Translations under genes and position numbers: made by a program | Shown: positions 41,909-52,041 of the stretch, piece after piece | Layout: every line of letters starts with the position of its first letter | Position numbering within the stretch: the stretch's first letter is position 1 | Notes under the pieces: model-generated | Seen by the model: only the letters and a program-made list of their open reading frames with translations | What the model was told of the DNA's origin: nothing | The model's database searches: none | NCBI RefSeq assembly: GCF_022180385.2 | Contig: NZ_BQME02000001.1 | Span: 2,301,178-2,365,177 of the forward strand | Direction of reading: 5' to 3' | Length of the DNA stretch: 64,000 nt | Origin: Paenibacillus sp. L3-i20 | Lineage (GTDB): Bacteria; Bacillota; Bacilli; Paenibacillales; Paenibacillaceae

Positions 41909-44836
41909 ATGATGGATAAAGAGCAGGAATTGCTTGATTTTATGAGAGAGACGGCATACAAGCCGATGACGTATCAAGAGCTAGAGGTACACTTTCGTAT
42001 AGAGGGTGCAGCTGAGTTTAAGGAATTTCTAAAGCTGCTTAATAAGCTTGAGGATGAAGGCAAGGTTATTCGGACACGAAATGAGCGCTACGGTGTGCCG
42101 GAAAGAATGAATCTGCTACGAGGCAAGATTCAAGCCCATGCGAAGGGATTCGCTTTTCTAATACCGGATGAAAAGGATCATCCTGATGTGTATCTTCACG
42201 CTAATGATTTGAAGAGTGCAATGAATGGAGATATCGTATTAGTTCGTATTACGTCGCAGAGCGAGGGCGGCGGACGTATGGAGGGTGAGGTCGCTCGCAT
42301 CGTTCAACGTGCAGTTACGCAGATCGTAGGCACGTTCGAAAATCACGAGGTGTACGGATTTGTAATACCAGATGATAAACGGATTAATCGGGATATTTTT
42401 ATAGCGAAGGGTCGTTTCCAGGGCGCAGTTTCAGGGCAAAAGGTTGTTGTGCGGATCGTCACTTATCCGGAGGGTCGTTCAGCAGCAGAAGGCGAGATTT
42501 TGGAAGTGTTAGGTCACAAAAATGATCCCGGCGTTGATATTCTATCGATCATTCGCAAGCATCAATTGCCGGAGGGTTTCCCTGAAGAAGTAATGGCTGA
42601 GGCAGAAGCAGCGCCTGACGTCATTACAGAGGAAGAAATTAAGGAGCAAGGTCGCCGAGATTTGCGCAAAGAAGTCATCGTTACGATTGACGGTGAAGAT
42701 GCTAAGGATCTTGACGATGCTGTTCATGTGAAGATATTGGAGAACGGCAACTACTTGCTAGGCGTTCATATCGCAGATGTGGGCTACTACGTGAAGGAGA
42801 GATCCGAGCTCGATCAAGAAGCGTTCCGCAGAGGGTGCAGCGTCTATCTCGTAGATCGAGTTATCCCTATGTTGCCGCATCGTTTATCGAACGGTATTTG
42901 CTCGCTAAATCCACAGGTGGATCGGCTTACGTTGTCCTGCGAAATGGAATTTGATGTGAAGACGCTGAAACGGGTACGTCATGATGTGTTCACGAGTGTT
43001 ATTCGTACGACTGAACGTATGACGTATACGAATGTGAAACGTATTCTGACTGCGAGCGAAGAAGAGCCTGAGACAGAATTGAAGGAGCGTTACGCAGATC
43101 TACTGGGTATGTTCTCAAGTATGGAGAAGCTTGCTATGCGTCTGCGTTCGCAAAGAATGAAGCGAGGCGCTATAGATTTCGACTTCGTGGAGTCGAAAGT
43201 GATTGTCGATGAGGCTGGAAAAGCTGTCGATATCGTCAAACGTGAGCGTTCGGTAGCGGAGCAAATTATTGAGGAGTTTATGCTTGTTGCGAATGAGACA
43301 GTAGCGGAACATTTCCACTGGCTGCGCGTGCCTTTCTTATACCGTATTCATGAGGACCCGGATCAAGAGAAGCTGCTTAAATTTATGCAGTTCGCTTCTA
43401 ATTTTGGTTATGTCGTTAAGGGTAAAGGCAATTCCGTTCATCCTCGTGCGCTACAGACGCTGTTAGAAGAGATTCAGGGCAAGAAAGAAGCAACTGTGAT
43501 CTCTACGATGATGCTTAGATCGATGAAGCAGGCTAAGTATGATGCGGAGAGCTTAGGTCACTTTGGACTTGCGGCGGAGTTCTATTCCCACTTCACATCG
43601 CCAATTCGCCGCTATCCCGATCTTGCTATTCACCGAGTTATACGTGAGGTGCTGGATGGAAAAGGTGCGCTCACGGAATCAAGACATGGGATGCTAACTG
43701 CTCGTATGCCAGAGATTGCGCAGCACTCGTCTGAGCGGGAGCGTGTAGCGGTCGATGCGGAGCGGGATACGGATAAGTTGAAAAAGTGTGAGTTCATGCT
43801 TGATAAAGTCGGCGAAGAGTTCGACGGTATTATTAGCAGTGTAACGAGCTTCGGTATGTTTATTGAGCTCGATAATACAGTAGAAGGCCTAATTAGACTC
43901 AGCGATTTGTCTGATGATTACTACCACTTCCATGAGCTTCATATGGTGCTGATCGGAGAGCGCACCTCGAAGGTATACCGAATCGGCGACGAAGTGAAGA
44001 TTCGTGTCGCACGTGTCGATATGGAAGAGTTTAATATCGATTTCGAAATGGTCGATATGAAGCCGCGCGGCAGTTACAGAGGAGTAGCAGATGCAGGCTT
44101 TGGCGCAGGCGGTGGACGTAAGCGCGGGGGCTATGGCAATCGAGGCGGATCAGGCGGAGGACGTGGCAGTTCCGGTGGTGATCGTGGAACAGGAGGTCAA
44201 GGCGGAACTGATCGTGAACGAAGAGGTTCAGGCCGTGGAGGACGCGGAGGCGGAGGCGGAGGCCAAGGCGGTACTGGTCGCCCTAGCGGCTCAGCAAGCA
44301 GCGGTGATAATGCTAATGGAGCGCAACGTCGCATCGCTGGCAATGCAGCTGGAGGCAAAGGGAATGAGCGTGGGAAGTTCAAGCAAGGTCGCCCAGGCGG
44401 TAAACCTCAAGGCGGCAGCAATCCATGGGGAGACAACGGCGGCATCAGCGATCCCGATAGTCCGAAGACTAAGGGAGTGTCTGGGGGCTTTGCATCGGAA
44501 GGTGAAGGTACAAGTCGGACTAACGCTAGTGAAACGGAAACACGTAGTCGTAATGATTCACGAAAAGACATGTGGGGTCTTCCAATCCGTGGCGGGGGTG
44601 GACGTAATACTGAAGCCAATCGAGATGATCGAGGCGGCAATAATGACAACAGAGGTAAGGCTAAAGACGGGGACGGCGGACGTCGCAACAACACAACAAG
44701 TAGAGGCGTTTTCAAAGCAAAACCGAAATCGGACGCAGTTCCTGTTGACGTAAGTATAGTGAAAAAGAAGAAACGTAAAAGTAAAGGTAGCTCTGGCAAC
44801 GCAACAGCAGCCTTTGTTCGTAAAAATCGCAAGTAA
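41909..44836 (+). CDS. rnr: Ribonuclease R with long Gly/Arg-rich tail
   Basis: This 3'-5' exoribonuclease degrades structured RNA and assists trans-translation. Domains: N-terminal winged helix (about 1-70), two cold-shock OB folds (70-240), RNB catalytic domain (about 255-585, with [13 protein letters not shown] supplying metal-binding aspartates) and S1 (about 640-720). A low-complexity tail of about 250 residues follows, full of RGG/GGR, Asn, Ser and Lys. Typical RNase R has roughly 750-820 aa, so the tail is exceptional. The start is uncertain among TTG 41906, ATG 41909 and ATG 41912 after GAGGAGA. Confidence 0.94.
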   Translation: MMDKEQELLDFMRETAYKPMTYQELEVHFRIEGAAEFKEFLKLLNKLEDEGKVIRTRNERYGVPERMNLLRGKIQAHAKGFAFLIPDEKDHPDVYLHANDLKSAMNGDIVLVRITSQSEGGGRMEGEVARIVQRAVTQIVGTFENHEVYGFVIPDDKRINRDIFIAKGRFQGAVSGQKVVVRIVTYPEGRSAAEGEILEVLGHKNDPGVDILSIIRKHQLPEGFPEEVMAEAEAAPDVITEEEIKEQGRRDLRKEVIVTIDGEDAKDLDDAVHVKILENGNYLLGVHIADVGYYVKERSELDQEAFRRGCSVYLVDRVIPMLPHRLSNGICSLNPQVDRLTLSCEMEFDVKTLKRVRHDVFTSVIRTTERMTYTNVKRILTASEEEPETELKERYADLLGMFSSMEKLAMRLRSQRMKRGAIDFDFVESKVIVDEAGKAVDIVKRERSVAEQIIEEFMLVANETVAEHFHWLRVPFLYRIHEDPDQEKLLKFMQFASNFGYVVKGKGNSVHPRALQTLLEEIQGKKEATVISTMMLRSMKQAKYDAESLGHFGLAAEFYSHFTSPIRRYPDLAIHRVIREVLDGKGALTESRHGMLTARMPEIAQHSSERERVAVDAERDTDKLKKCEFMLDKVGEEFDGIISSVTSFGMFIELDNTVEGLIRLSDLSDDYYHFHELHMVLIGERTSKVYRIGDEVKIRVARVDMEEFNIDFEMVDMKPRGSYRGVADAGFGAGGGRKRGGYGNRGGSGGGRGSSGGDRGTGGQGGTDRERRGSGRGGRGGGGGGQGGTGRPSGSASSGDNANGAQRRIAGNAAGGKGNERGKFKQGRPGGKPQGGSNPWGDNGGISDPDSPKTKGVSGGFASEGEGTSRTNASETETRSRNDSRKDMWGLPIRGGGGRNTEANRDDRGGNNDNRGKAKDGDGGRRNNTTSRGVFKAKPKSDAVPVDVSIVKKKKRKSKGSSGNATAAFVRKNRK

Positions 44837-44947
44837 TCCGAGTTGCATAATGGAAAATATAAGGTGAATTTCAGGGCGGCATTTCTTTTTTCCTTTGAGG
44901 GAATGGAAGTGCCGTCAACTGGACATAATGGGAAAATATATTTAAGC

Positions 44948-44978
44948 TTGTCACTTGCTTTTTGTCTGCTGGTATAGT
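44948..44978 (+). promoter_or_regulatory. Promoter of the cold-shock gene leader
   Basis: TTGTCA (44948-44953), 19 bp, then TATAGT (44973-44978) preceded by TGG, an extended -10. Predicted transcription would start near 44985 and give a leader of about 137 nt. Confidence 0.55.
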
Positions 44979-45008
44979 AAACTCAAGGCAATCGATGATA
45001 TGAACCTG

Positions 45009-45071
45009 AATTCACATATTGAAAAGGGTGTCATTAGAGTCATGAAACCCTTTTCAATGTGTGAATTTTTT
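45009..45071 (+). promoter_or_regulatory. Terminator-like hairpin in the cold-shock mRNA leader
   Basis: A 21-bp stem (45009-45029 with 45047-45067, one G-T wobble) with a 17-nt loop ends in six T residues. It lies between the promoter and the coding region, so it must act as an attenuator or end a short RNA of about 85 nt. Regulation by temperature or a binding protein is an inference. Confidence 0.6.
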
Positions 45072-45121
45072 GTTTAAAGACGAAACAGGCGCATATTAAT
45101 AAATTTTTGGAGGTTTTACAC

Positions 45122-45322
45122 ATGCAACAAGGTACAGTAAAATGGTTTAACGCTGAAAAAGGTTTCGGCTTTATCGAAGTTGAAGGCGGAAACGATGTTT
45201 TCGTTCACTTCTCAGCAATCTCTGGCGACGGCTTCAAGACTCTTGAAGAAGGCCAACGCGTTGAGTTCAACGTTGTTCAAGGCAACCGTGGACCACAAGC
45301 AGAAAACGTAGTTAAGCTTTAA
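45122..45322 (+). CDS. Cold-shock protein
   Basis: This 66-aa single OB-fold CspA-family RNA chaperone has RNP1 KGFGFIEV and RNP2 VFVHF intact. The ATG at 45122 follows GGAGG by 9 nt. The codon bias is strong. The symbol (cspB/C/D) cannot be fixed without comparison. Confidence 0.94.
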   Translation: MQQGTVKWFNAEKGFGFIEVEGGNDVFVHFSAISGDGFKTLEEGQRVEFNVVQGNRGPQAENVVKL

Positions 45323-45338
45323 TAGCTTAATCTCGGTT

Positions 45339-45370
45339 AGACCGTTCTCGACCTTTGGTTGAGGCGGTCT
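45339..45370 (+). terminator. Terminator after cold-shock gene
   Basis: AGACCG/CGGTCT with an inner CTCGACC/GGTTGAG stem; TTTCGCATTTTTT follows. Confidence 0.85.
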
Positions 45371-45503
45371 TTCGCATTTTTTGGGGAAGTATTATTATAT
45401 GGAAAGTCTACCAGCTGGTGCTGTTGATTTTCAAATGTAAAGTTGCTACAATGAACCAACAGAGTCGCTGATCTTGAAGGCAACAGAAATGAGGTGAACT
45501 AGC

Positions 45504-45986
45504 ATGGGCGCTAAGAAAAATGATGGTAAGCAGCTCGCACAGAATAAGAAGGCATCCCATGACTATTTCATTGAGGAAACCTTCGAGGCGGGTATGGTAC
45601 TGATGGGAACGGAGATCAAATCGCTACGTAATGGTAGAGCGAACATAGGTGATGCGTTCGCAACGATTCGAAATGGTGAAATCTTCATCCACAACATGCA
45701 CATCAGTCCATTTGACCAAGGCAATATTCATAACCCAACCGATCCAACACGTACAAGGAAGCTTTTGCTGCACAAGGCGCAGATAAGCAAGCTGCTAGGA
45801 CTATCGAAGCAGGAAGGCTACTCTATCGTGCCACTGAAGATTTATGTGCGCAACGGCTACGCTAAGCTACTGATTGGACTTGGTAAAGGTAAGAAGCAGT
45901 TCGACAAGCGCGATACAGCCGCGAAGAAAGATGCACTGCGTGATATCCAGCGTGCGCTCAGGGAGAAGCAGAAGGTGGCTAGATAA
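45504..45986 (+). CDS. smpB: SsrA-binding protein
   Basis: This 160-aa tmRNA partner in rescue of stalled ribosomes has the OB-fold segments [24 protein letters not shown] and [16 protein letters not shown], and the basic C-terminal tail that reads the empty mRNA channel. GAGGTGA precedes the ATG. It lies about 280 bp before its RNA partner. Confidence 0.96.
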   Translation: MGAKKNDGKQLAQNKKASHDYFIEETFEAGMVLMGTEIKSLRNGRANIGDAFATIRNGEIFIHNMHISPFDQGNIHNPTDPTRTRKLLLHKAQISKLLGLSKQEGYSIVPLKIYVRNGYAKLLIGLGKGKKQFDKRDTAAKKDALRDIQRALREKQKVAR

Positions 45987-46055
45987 TCCACTATTTCCAT
46001 GGATGGATTACGCCAGAACTACCAGCAACAACCCCGAGCTTTTTTGAAGAGTTCG

Positions 46056-46064
46056 TGGTATACT
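46056..46064 (+). promoter_or_regulatory. Extended -10 promoter upstream of ssrA
   Basis: TGGTATACT, an extended -10 element without a clear -35 box, lies about 205 bp upstream of the mature tmRNA. The intervening leader would be removed by processing; I see no gene in it. Confidence 0.4.
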
Positions 46065-46269
46065 AAGTGTACGGCAACGACGTATTGTGCCAGTACGAAA
46101 TGTGTAAGCTAAGGATTAAGAAATACGAATTAACAAATAGATGTACTGATATGTGCAGTCAATAGATTGCCATTGATCCAGAAGTCCCGTTTTGTCAGCT
46201 AGACGTTTGGTTGTCCGTTATTGGCTTCGAGAGATCGGAGCGGGACATACGCAGCGTTTATGCCCAATC

Positions 46270-46636
46270 GGGGGCGTTTATGGATTCGACGGGGATTGGA
46301 CGAGCGCGTGTTAGCGGGTAGCAGGGAGTCGTCTGCTTCATCAACGCTAAAGCCTATTAAACGGCAAACAACAAAACAACTACGCTTTCGCAGCCTAAGA
46401 AACTGTGTGCGTGCTTCTACCCAGCATCGTCCATGTGACTGGAATAGGGGCTAACAAGTAGTGGAATACGCTGTCACATCTCCGCCTGGGGTGTGCTGAA
46501 GAAGACAATCAGGCTGACCTATAGAGTACCGTGTTGCAGGGGGACTCCATAGGTGACATCAAAACTGCAGCTACACCCGTAGAAGGCCGTGTGGCGTGAT
46601 CTTCGGACAGGGGTTCAAATCCCCTCGCCTCCACCA
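46270..46636 (+). ncRNA. ssrA: tmRNA (SsrA)
   Basis: This 367-nt RNA has a tRNA-like acceptor formed by GGGGGCG (46270-46276) and CGCCTCC plus encoded CCA at the 3' end. The T-arm GGGGTTCAAATCCCC is at 46610-46624. The tag reading frame at 46363-46398 encodes GKQQNNYAFAA and a TAA stop, a normal AA-ending degradation tag. The 3' end is a common target of integrases, and a decayed copy of it lies at 58238. Confidence 0.96.
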
Positions 46637-46641
46637 TGTAG

Positions 46642-46670
46642 AACCCCGACCGCAAGAGGTCGGGGTTTTT
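46642..46670 (+). terminator. Terminator of ssrA
   Basis: AACCCCGACC pairs with GGTCGGGGTT (loop GCAAGA), followed by T residues. Nearly the same hairpin recurs at 52042. Confidence 0.93.
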
Positions 46671-46824
46671 GCTATTGTTAATAAACGTACCCTTTACAAT
46701 GTTTCTTTGCTAGACTGATTTATATGAGAGTAATTGCTGGTATTCAATTTCGTTTTTTTGCTGTATGTTTTAGTTATAACCTTTCTACGTGCACAATAAT
46801 CTGTATACGGGCTGGTGAATCTGA

Positions 46825-47187
46825 ATGAGCGAAAAATTTTGGTTAGTGGTACAGTATCCTCTCAAAAGCGAAAAAGGCAGCCAACGTGACCACTGGTTAA
46901 GGGATACAGTAATGGAATACTTGGAGATATCTTTAGCAAATGCTAACTTAGGCCATGTTGATGGCTTTGATAGGGGGAAATGCATTTCGGATCCGAAAAA
47001 ATATGCGCTTAATATCTTTTGTGTCATTACGGAAGAAGAGCGGAGCATAGCCTTGGTAAAAAAGATTTTAAGAGATAGTAGACTTGATTATACACGTATA
47101 AAAATTGCTACAATGCCCTATGGAAAAGAAGAAACATATGCTTTGAAATATTCCTATAAAAAAGGCGTTACCGATTTTTCACTATAG
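46825..47187 (+). CDS. Unknown 120-aa protein
   Basis: This small soluble alpha/beta-type protein has no signal peptide or membrane segment. I do not recognise the family. The middle (YALNIFCVITEEERSIALVK) and the end (MPYGKEETYALKYSY) look like an ordered domain, reminiscent of small DUF proteins that accompany toxins or nucleases. It is the first gene after the ssrA 3' end, has a GGTGA-like site before the ATG at 46825, and no clear operon partner. Confidence 0.6.
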   Translation: MSEKFWLVVQYPLKSEKGSQRDHWLRDTVMEYLEISLANANLGHVDGFDRGKCISDPKKYALNIFCVITEEERSIALVKKILRDSRLDYTRIKIATMPYGKEETYALKYSYKKGVTDFSL

Positions 47188-47664
47188 CATGGAATAGGTA
47201 TGGTGATTAGGTCAGGAGAGGATAAAATCAAATAGTAGCTAATTGGTGGTCTACTATTATTATGTAGTTTTGAACGAAATGATGGTTTGGACTTAATTAG
47301 TAGGGTTAGAGTATTTAAGTCAATGGAAAATCCGATCTCGTGAGGTGGTATTATCCCCTCCAAGATCACTTATTGCCTCATGTTATCACATAGGTTTTTA
47401 AGAGTGTCTACTTGAAGGGTCACTTCACAGAGATCGGTTTTTTTGTTTTTTATGTTGATTTGGAATTGAAGAAGTCGTTAGTTACATTTAGTAAAATGGA
47501 AGTAAATGGTACTATTATGTTCGGAGTTGTGGTTTTTACAAAGCTAATAATGAGTCGCCGGGCGATAAAGGGCTGTAGCTCTATCACTAATATCTTTAAA
47601 ACTTGCCCACATCACCCACGACAAGTATGATAAAAGCAATAAAACATTTGGATAGGTGGATGTT
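47188..47664. other. Gene-poor spacer in the ssrA island
   Basis: This 477-bp AT-rich stretch has no convincing gene. A 72-codon frame (47412-47630) has no ribosome-binding site and no familiar composition. It may hold remnants too decayed to identify. Confidence 0.5.
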
Positions 47665-48063
47665 ATGAAGAAAAATATTTATGTTGTTGGGGCTGTAATT
47701 GAGCAAGAAGGTAAAATTTTATGTGCTCAGCGAGGGGCGAACCAGTCATTAGCTCTTAAATGGGAGTTCCCAGGAGGTAAGATTGAGTCGGGTGAGACAG
47801 CGCAAGAAGCGTTGCACCGTGAAATTAAAGAAGAGATGCATTGTACAATTGCAGTTGGTGATCATATTGATGATACAACGTATGAATATGATTTTGGGAT
47901 CGTACATTTGACGACTTTCTATTGCAGACTTATAGAGGGAACACCAGTTTTGACAGAACATGCTGCTATCAAGTGGTTACCATATAAGGAATTAGATACA
48001 CTAGACTGGGCTCCTGCTGATGTACCTGCAATTCAAAAAATTATGGGTCAACATACTAGGTAG
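47665..48063 (+). CDS. NUDIX hydrolase, MutT-like
   Basis: This 132-aa (deoxy)nucleoside triphosphate pyrophosphohydrolase has a full NUDIX box from GGKIESGETAQEALHREIKE onward (about 38-60), ending EEMH in place of the usual EELG. The ATG at 47665 has an AGGTGG site. It lies 155 bp before the PLD-helicase gene in the same direction. NUDIX genes of this subgroup often neighbour DUF3427-type helicases, so a joint role is plausible. Confidence 0.88.
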   Translation: MKKNIYVVGAVIEQEGKILCAQRGANQSLALKWEFPGGKIESGETAQEALHREIKEEMHCTIAVGDHIDDTTYEYDFGIVHLTTFYCRLIEGTPVLTEHAAIKWLPYKELDTLDWAPADVPAIQKIMGQHTR

Positions 48064-48106
48064 TTAGCTAGATACCGCTATTACTATACTCTAAAACAAA
48101 TTATTG

Positions 48107-48147
48107 AAGAGGACATCAGCATGAAAAGTGCAGAAGTCCTCTTTTTT
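48107..48147 (+). terminator. Terminator after the NUDIX gene
   Basis: AAGAGGAC pairs with GTCCTCTT and a T run follows. Confidence 0.75.
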
Positions 48148-48217
48148 CCATTTATTTGATTGTGATATGTTTCCAGTAGCACTACAATTAAGCTAAAACT
48201 AAAGTGAGTGGTAAAAC

Positions 48218-51118
48218 TTGACAAACACAACCCATAATATGGCACCCACGTCGTATAGTAATATTATGCCCACATTAGATGAGAATCTTATAAATTACTC
48301 CCCTCAGTTATTAATCAATAATCCTTCTAAAAATGTAAATATACTTTCAACTGTTTTAGAGCAGTTATCTCAATGTCAGTCTTTTATGTTCATAGTTGCC
48401 TTTGTGACAGAAAGTGGATTAGCAACTTTGAAAACTCATTTTTATGATTTGAAGCGAAAAGGAATCAGAGGAAGGCTATTAACTTCCACTTATTTATACT
48501 TTAATCACCCTAAAGTTTTTCGAGAACTTTTAAAAATATCAAATATGGATGTGCGTCTTACAGACCTAAAGGGTTTCCATTCTAAAGGGTACATCTTCAA
48601 TAATGAAGAACATCATGCACTTATTATCGGTAGCTCAAACTTGACTGCAAAAGCATTGAAAATGAATTACGAGTGGAATGTTAAGCTTGTTTTAAACCCA
48701 AATGATGAGTTAATGCTAAAGATACGTGATCAATTTGAAGAAGTATGGCATAGCGCGAGTTCACTAAACGATGCTTGGATTATAAACTATGAGAAAACTT
48801 ATGTTCAATATAGAGCCAAGATGATTATTGAAGAAGAGATGGCTGCTTTAGCACATGAGTCAAAGGATTCGACGCTAAGTACAACCATTGAGCCTAACAA
48901 AATGCAACAAGCTGCTCTATATAATCTTAATAAGGTGCGAATCGATAACCAGCGAAGGGCATTAGTCATATCAGCAACTGGGACAGGGAAAACCTATCTA
49001 TCAGCTTTTGATGTAAGGAATTTTGACCCTAAAAGAGTGCTATTTATTGCTCATCAAGAACAAATTTTAATTAAAGCTAAGTCAGATTTCTTACAAGTTA
49101 TCGGAGGACTTGAAGGAGAATATGGCCTATTGTCTAGTACCAACAAAGGGATAAATGCAAAATATTTATTTTCAACTATTCAAATGATGTCAAAGATCGA
49201 TGTATTGAATCAATTCAATACCGAAGATTTTGATTATATTTTGATAGATGAGGTACATAAAGCAGGTGCTAGTTCATACCAAAGGGTTATTGATTATTTC
49301 AAACCTAAATTTTTGCTAGGGATGACTGCTACTCCTGAAAGGTCGGATGATTTTAATATTTATCAATTGTTTGATTACAATGTAGCCTATGAAATTCGAC
49401 TACAAGAAGCATTAGATGAAGATATGTTATGCCCATTTCATTATTTCGGAGTTACTGATCTTGTTCTTGATGGGGAAGTTATTAATGATACGACAATGTT
49501 ATCTAAGCTAGTTACGGATAGTCGTGTGGATCATTTAATCGAAAAAATAGAGTATTACGGATTTTCAGGTAGTAAGGTAAAGGGGTTAATTTTTTGCAGT
49601 CGAAAAGAGGAAGCACAACAGTTAGCCGTAGCTTTAAATAATAAAGGATATAAAACGATAGCACTTACAGGAGAAGACTCAATTAATAGAAGAGAGATGA
49701 AAATACAGGCTCTTGATAATGGTGAGTTGGAATATATTATAACTGTTGATATTTTTAATGAGGGAATTGATATCCCTTGTATTAATCAGGTTGTTATGTT
49801 GCGTAATACCCAATCCAGTATCGTTTTTATACAGCAACTTGGTCGTGGTCTGCGCAAGCATAAAGATAAAGAGTTTGTAACGATTATTGATTTTATTGGT
49901 AACTATAAAAATAACTATTTAATCCCAATCTCACTTTCGGGAGATCAATCTTTTAACAAAGATAATATTCGTAGAAAGATGAAAGATAGTAGTTATATAA
50001 ATGGTGTATCTACGATTAATTTCGAGGAGATTGCCAAGGAACAGATTTATAAGTCAATTAATGATGGTCGACTAACGGATCTTAAGAAATTGAGGGAAGC
50101 GTATCAAGAGTTGAAAAATAGAATTGGTCGCAGACCATATCTATACGATTTCATAGTCAATAATTCAATTGACCCTGTTGTAATTACAAAAGCATACCCT
50201 AGCTATCATGAATTTTTAACTAAGATCAATGAAGATGTGCCAACGTTAACTCCATACGAACAAAAAGTTTTAATTATGTTATCCATGGAGGTACTTGATG
50301 GGAAACGAGCACATGAAGCTATATTACTTGATCTGTTAATGAGTCAAAAACACGTATTATTGGTTGATTATATTTCTGCTTTGGAGCAAAAGAATTGTCG
50401 AGTTGATGAAGAAACGATTGCATCTGTTTTTGGAGTTATGAATTTATCATTTTTTGTAAAGGCTCAACAAGAGAAGTATGGGAATAAGGCTATTTGTCAT
50501 TTGAATGACACTAACGAAATAACACTAAACGATGATATCAGTGGAAGCTTAAAAACGAATTCATATTTTAAAGAAATGATATCCGATATTATCGAATGTG
50601 CGAAACAAAAAGCAAAAGATTATGATTCTACTCAACCTCTGACGAAATATCAAAAATATACAAGGAAAGATGCTTGTAAGCTTTTGAATTGGAAGACTGA
50701 TGAAAGCTCAACTATGTATGGATATAAGACTAAATTCGGTACTTGTCCGATTTTTGTAACATATAATAAACATGATGAATTAGATTCTGGTATTAAGTAT
50801 GGCGATGAATTTTTATCACCAACGATCTTTAAATGGTATACCAGAAGAAATAGAACGTTAAAGTCAGAAGAAGTACAGAAAATCATAAGGGCAACAGAAA
50901 ACCAGATAGACGTTCATGTTTTCATAAAAAAGAATGATGATGAAGGAACAGATTTTTATTATTTAGGAAAAGGAACCCCAGATCAATCATCCGTACAGCA
51001 GACGGTCATGTCCAATAATGAGAACAAGGAAGAGCCTGTTGTCCATATGAATATGATTATGGAAAGTGCAGTTGATTATAAGTTGTATAGTTATATTAAA
51101 ACGGATTATTTGAAATAA
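48218..51118 (+). CDS. PLD-nuclease / DEAD-like helicase / DUF3427 protein
   Basis: This 966-aa multidomain protein has an N-terminal phospholipase-D-like nuclease domain with one HKD-type motif (HSKGYIF at 121-127, then GSSNLT at 138-143). An SF2 helicase core follows with Walker A SATGTGKT (252-259), DEVH (344-347), the TATPER segment and motif VI QLGRGLRK. A DUF3427-type C-terminal region completes it. The start is TTG at 48218; ATG 48239 is the alternative. Such fusions occur in mobile and defence-related loci; the role here (restriction-like DNA or RNA processing) is inferred. Confidence 0.88.
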   Translation: MTNTTHNMAPTSYSNIMPTLDENLINYSPQLLINNPSKNVNILSTVLEQLSQCQSFMFIVAFVTESGLATLKTHFYDLKRKGIRGRLLTSTYLYFNHPKVFRELLKISNMDVRLTDLKGFHSKGYIFNNEEHHALIIGSSNLTAKALKMNYEWNVKLVLNPNDELMLKIRDQFEEVWHSASSLNDAWIINYEKTYVQYRAKMIIEEEMAALAHESKDSTLSTTIEPNKMQQAALYNLNKVRIDNQRRALVISATGTGKTYLSAFDVRNFDPKRVLFIAHQEQILIKAKSDFLQVIGGLEGEYGLLSSTNKGINAKYLFSTIQMMSKIDVLNQFNTEDFDYILIDEVHKAGASSYQRVIDYFKPKFLLGMTATPERSDDFNIYQLFDYNVAYEIRLQEALDEDMLCPFHYFGVTDLVLDGEVINDTTMLSKLVTDSRVDHLIEKIEYYGFSGSKVKGLIFCSRKEEAQQLAVALNNKGYKTIALTGEDSINRREMKIQALDNGELEYIITVDIFNEGIDIPCINQVVMLRNTQSSIVFIQQLGRGLRKHKDKEFVTIIDFIGNYKNNYLIPISLSGDQSFNKDNIRRKMKDSSYINGVSTINFEEIAKEQIYKSINDGRLTDLKKLREAYQELKNRIGRRPYLYDFIVNNSIDPVVITKAYPSYHEFLTKINEDVPTLTPYEQKVLIMLSMEVLDGKRAHEAILLDLLMSQKHVLLVDYISALEQKNCRVDEETIASVFGVMNLSFFVKAQQEKYGNKAICHLNDTNEITLNDDISGSLKTNSYFKEMISDIIECAKQKAKDYDSTQPLTKYQKYTRKDACKLLNWKTDESSTMYGYKTKFGTCPIFVTYNKHDELDSGIKYGDEFLSPTIFKWYTRRNRTLKSEEVQKIIRATENQIDVHVFIKKNDDEGTDFYYLGKGTPDQSSVQQTVMSNNENKEEPVVHMNMIMESAVDYKLYSYIKTDYLK

Positions 51119-51447
51119 TGGTATTTACTACCTATTAAGATAAAGGCTTTGTCCGGTTTAAATGAGGCTAAATTAAATTGCAATGTGGGATGTACTCCAC
51201 CATTTATTTATTAGATCCACCTATCTGCCCTAGAAAGCGAATTACGGTCTTATACAGTTACGATTCATCTCTCCCTAATGAAACATCCCGACCACTTAAG
51301 GTCGGGATGTTTCATTAGGGAGAGATACAATTTTACTAATGCAAATATAAAGTTGTACAGCTGTGATTGTATAGATATGTTGTAAAAGTAATTGTAATAA
51401 GAGATTGAAATCCAGCAGCTATGATATTTGCGGGAAGTGCTGTTATT
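51119..51447. other. Gene-free spacer with 26-bp palindrome
   Basis: The 330-bp spacer is dominated by a perfect inverted repeat at 51268-51325. Nothing else is recognisable. Confidence 0.6.
51268..51325. repeat. 26-bp perfect inverted repeat, 6-nt loop
   Basis: 51268-51293 is the exact reverse complement of 51300-51325; the loop is ACTTAA. The inner part CATCCCGACC / GGTCGGGATG shares the CCCGACC...GGTCGGG core of the ssrA terminator. Confidence 0.92.
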
Positions 51448-51696
51448 TTAACTTTTCAATAATTTTATCTTATTAGCCAACAAGCTTTTCTCTAATTTCA
51501 AATGAAGTAACTCCGTTTGCAAGTCTTTTTCGATGGTATGGATAGCAGTGAGTATGGACTCGCCGATTTGTGGATCTTCTTTACCCGAAATGTATTGAAA
51601 AACTACTGAAATACAGCCCTCACAGATCTCAATGTTTTGTAATAACTCTTCCTCTTCCGCAACTAGCTGTTCATAGACACTAATCATTGCATCCAT
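51448..51696 (-). CDS. Unknown helical 82-aa protein, divergent from XRE gene
   Basis: This small acidic, Leu/Glu-rich, mostly helical protein starts at the ATG at 51696, which has GGAG 9 nt upstream. A longer frame back to 51741 would run into the operator. I do not recognise the family. It is transcribed divergently from the XRE gene at 51815, and both flank twin palindromes. That suggests a gene controlled by the XRE protein, such as an antitoxin-like or host-interaction factor; the function is unknown. Confidence 0.6.
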   Translation of the reverse strand: MDAMISVYEQLVAEEEELLQNIEICEGCISVVFQYISGKEDPQIGESILTAIHTIEKDLQTELLHLKLEKSLLANKIKLLKS

Positions 51697-51723
51697 ATAC
51701 TTCAGCTCCATTATATTGATAAT

Positions 51724-51774
51724 TACGCAAAAGCGTACCATTTATTAATTTATTATATGATACGCTTTTGCGTA
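51724..51774. promoter_or_regulatory. Twin palindromic operators between divergent genes
   Basis: TACGC-AAAA-GCGTA (51724-51737) and its exact inverse TACGC-TTTT-GCGTA (51761-51774) are spaced 37 bp centre to centre. They lie in the divergent promoter region and are the likely binding sites of the XRE protein encoded at 51815. Confidence 0.75.
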
Positions 51775-51814
51775 TAGTCAATGGGTAAATTAAATAATAG
51801 TTGGTGATCGGAAG

Positions 51815-52036
51815 ATGAAGAAAGTAGTTGTCAAAATTCCTGAATTGATTAAAGAACATAAAATAACATTGAGAGAGCTATCGCGTCTGTCCGATGTTAG
51901 GCATGCTGCTTTGAGTGAGTTATCGAATGGGAAAAGAGAGAATATCAACTTTAGCCATATTGAAAGAATTGCAGATGCACTTAATGTTAAAGATATTAAG
52001 CAAATTATTGACCTAGTGGAAGTACAGGAAGAATAG
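51815..52036 (+). CDS. Small XRE-family DNA-binding protein
   Basis: The 73-aa protein is almost only a helix-turn-helix of the Cro/C1 type (TLRELSRLSDVRHAALSELSNGKR, about 18-42, continuing INFSHIERIADALNV). It probably represses itself and the divergent 82-aa gene through the twin operators at 51724-51774. Such small regulators are common in prophages and islands. Confidence 0.88.
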   Translation: MKKVVVKIPELIKEHKITLRELSRLSDVRHAALSELSNGKRENINFSHIERIADALNVKDIKQIIDLVEVQEE

Positions 52037-52041
52037 ATAGT

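Noticed and set aside
44091..44753. 220-codon frame overlapping the end of rnr
   Set aside because: It is the shifted reading of the Gly/Arg-rich tail region; no ribosome-binding site and biased composition.
47412..47630. 72-codon open frame
   Set aside because: No good ribosome-binding site, no recognisable domain, unusual composition.
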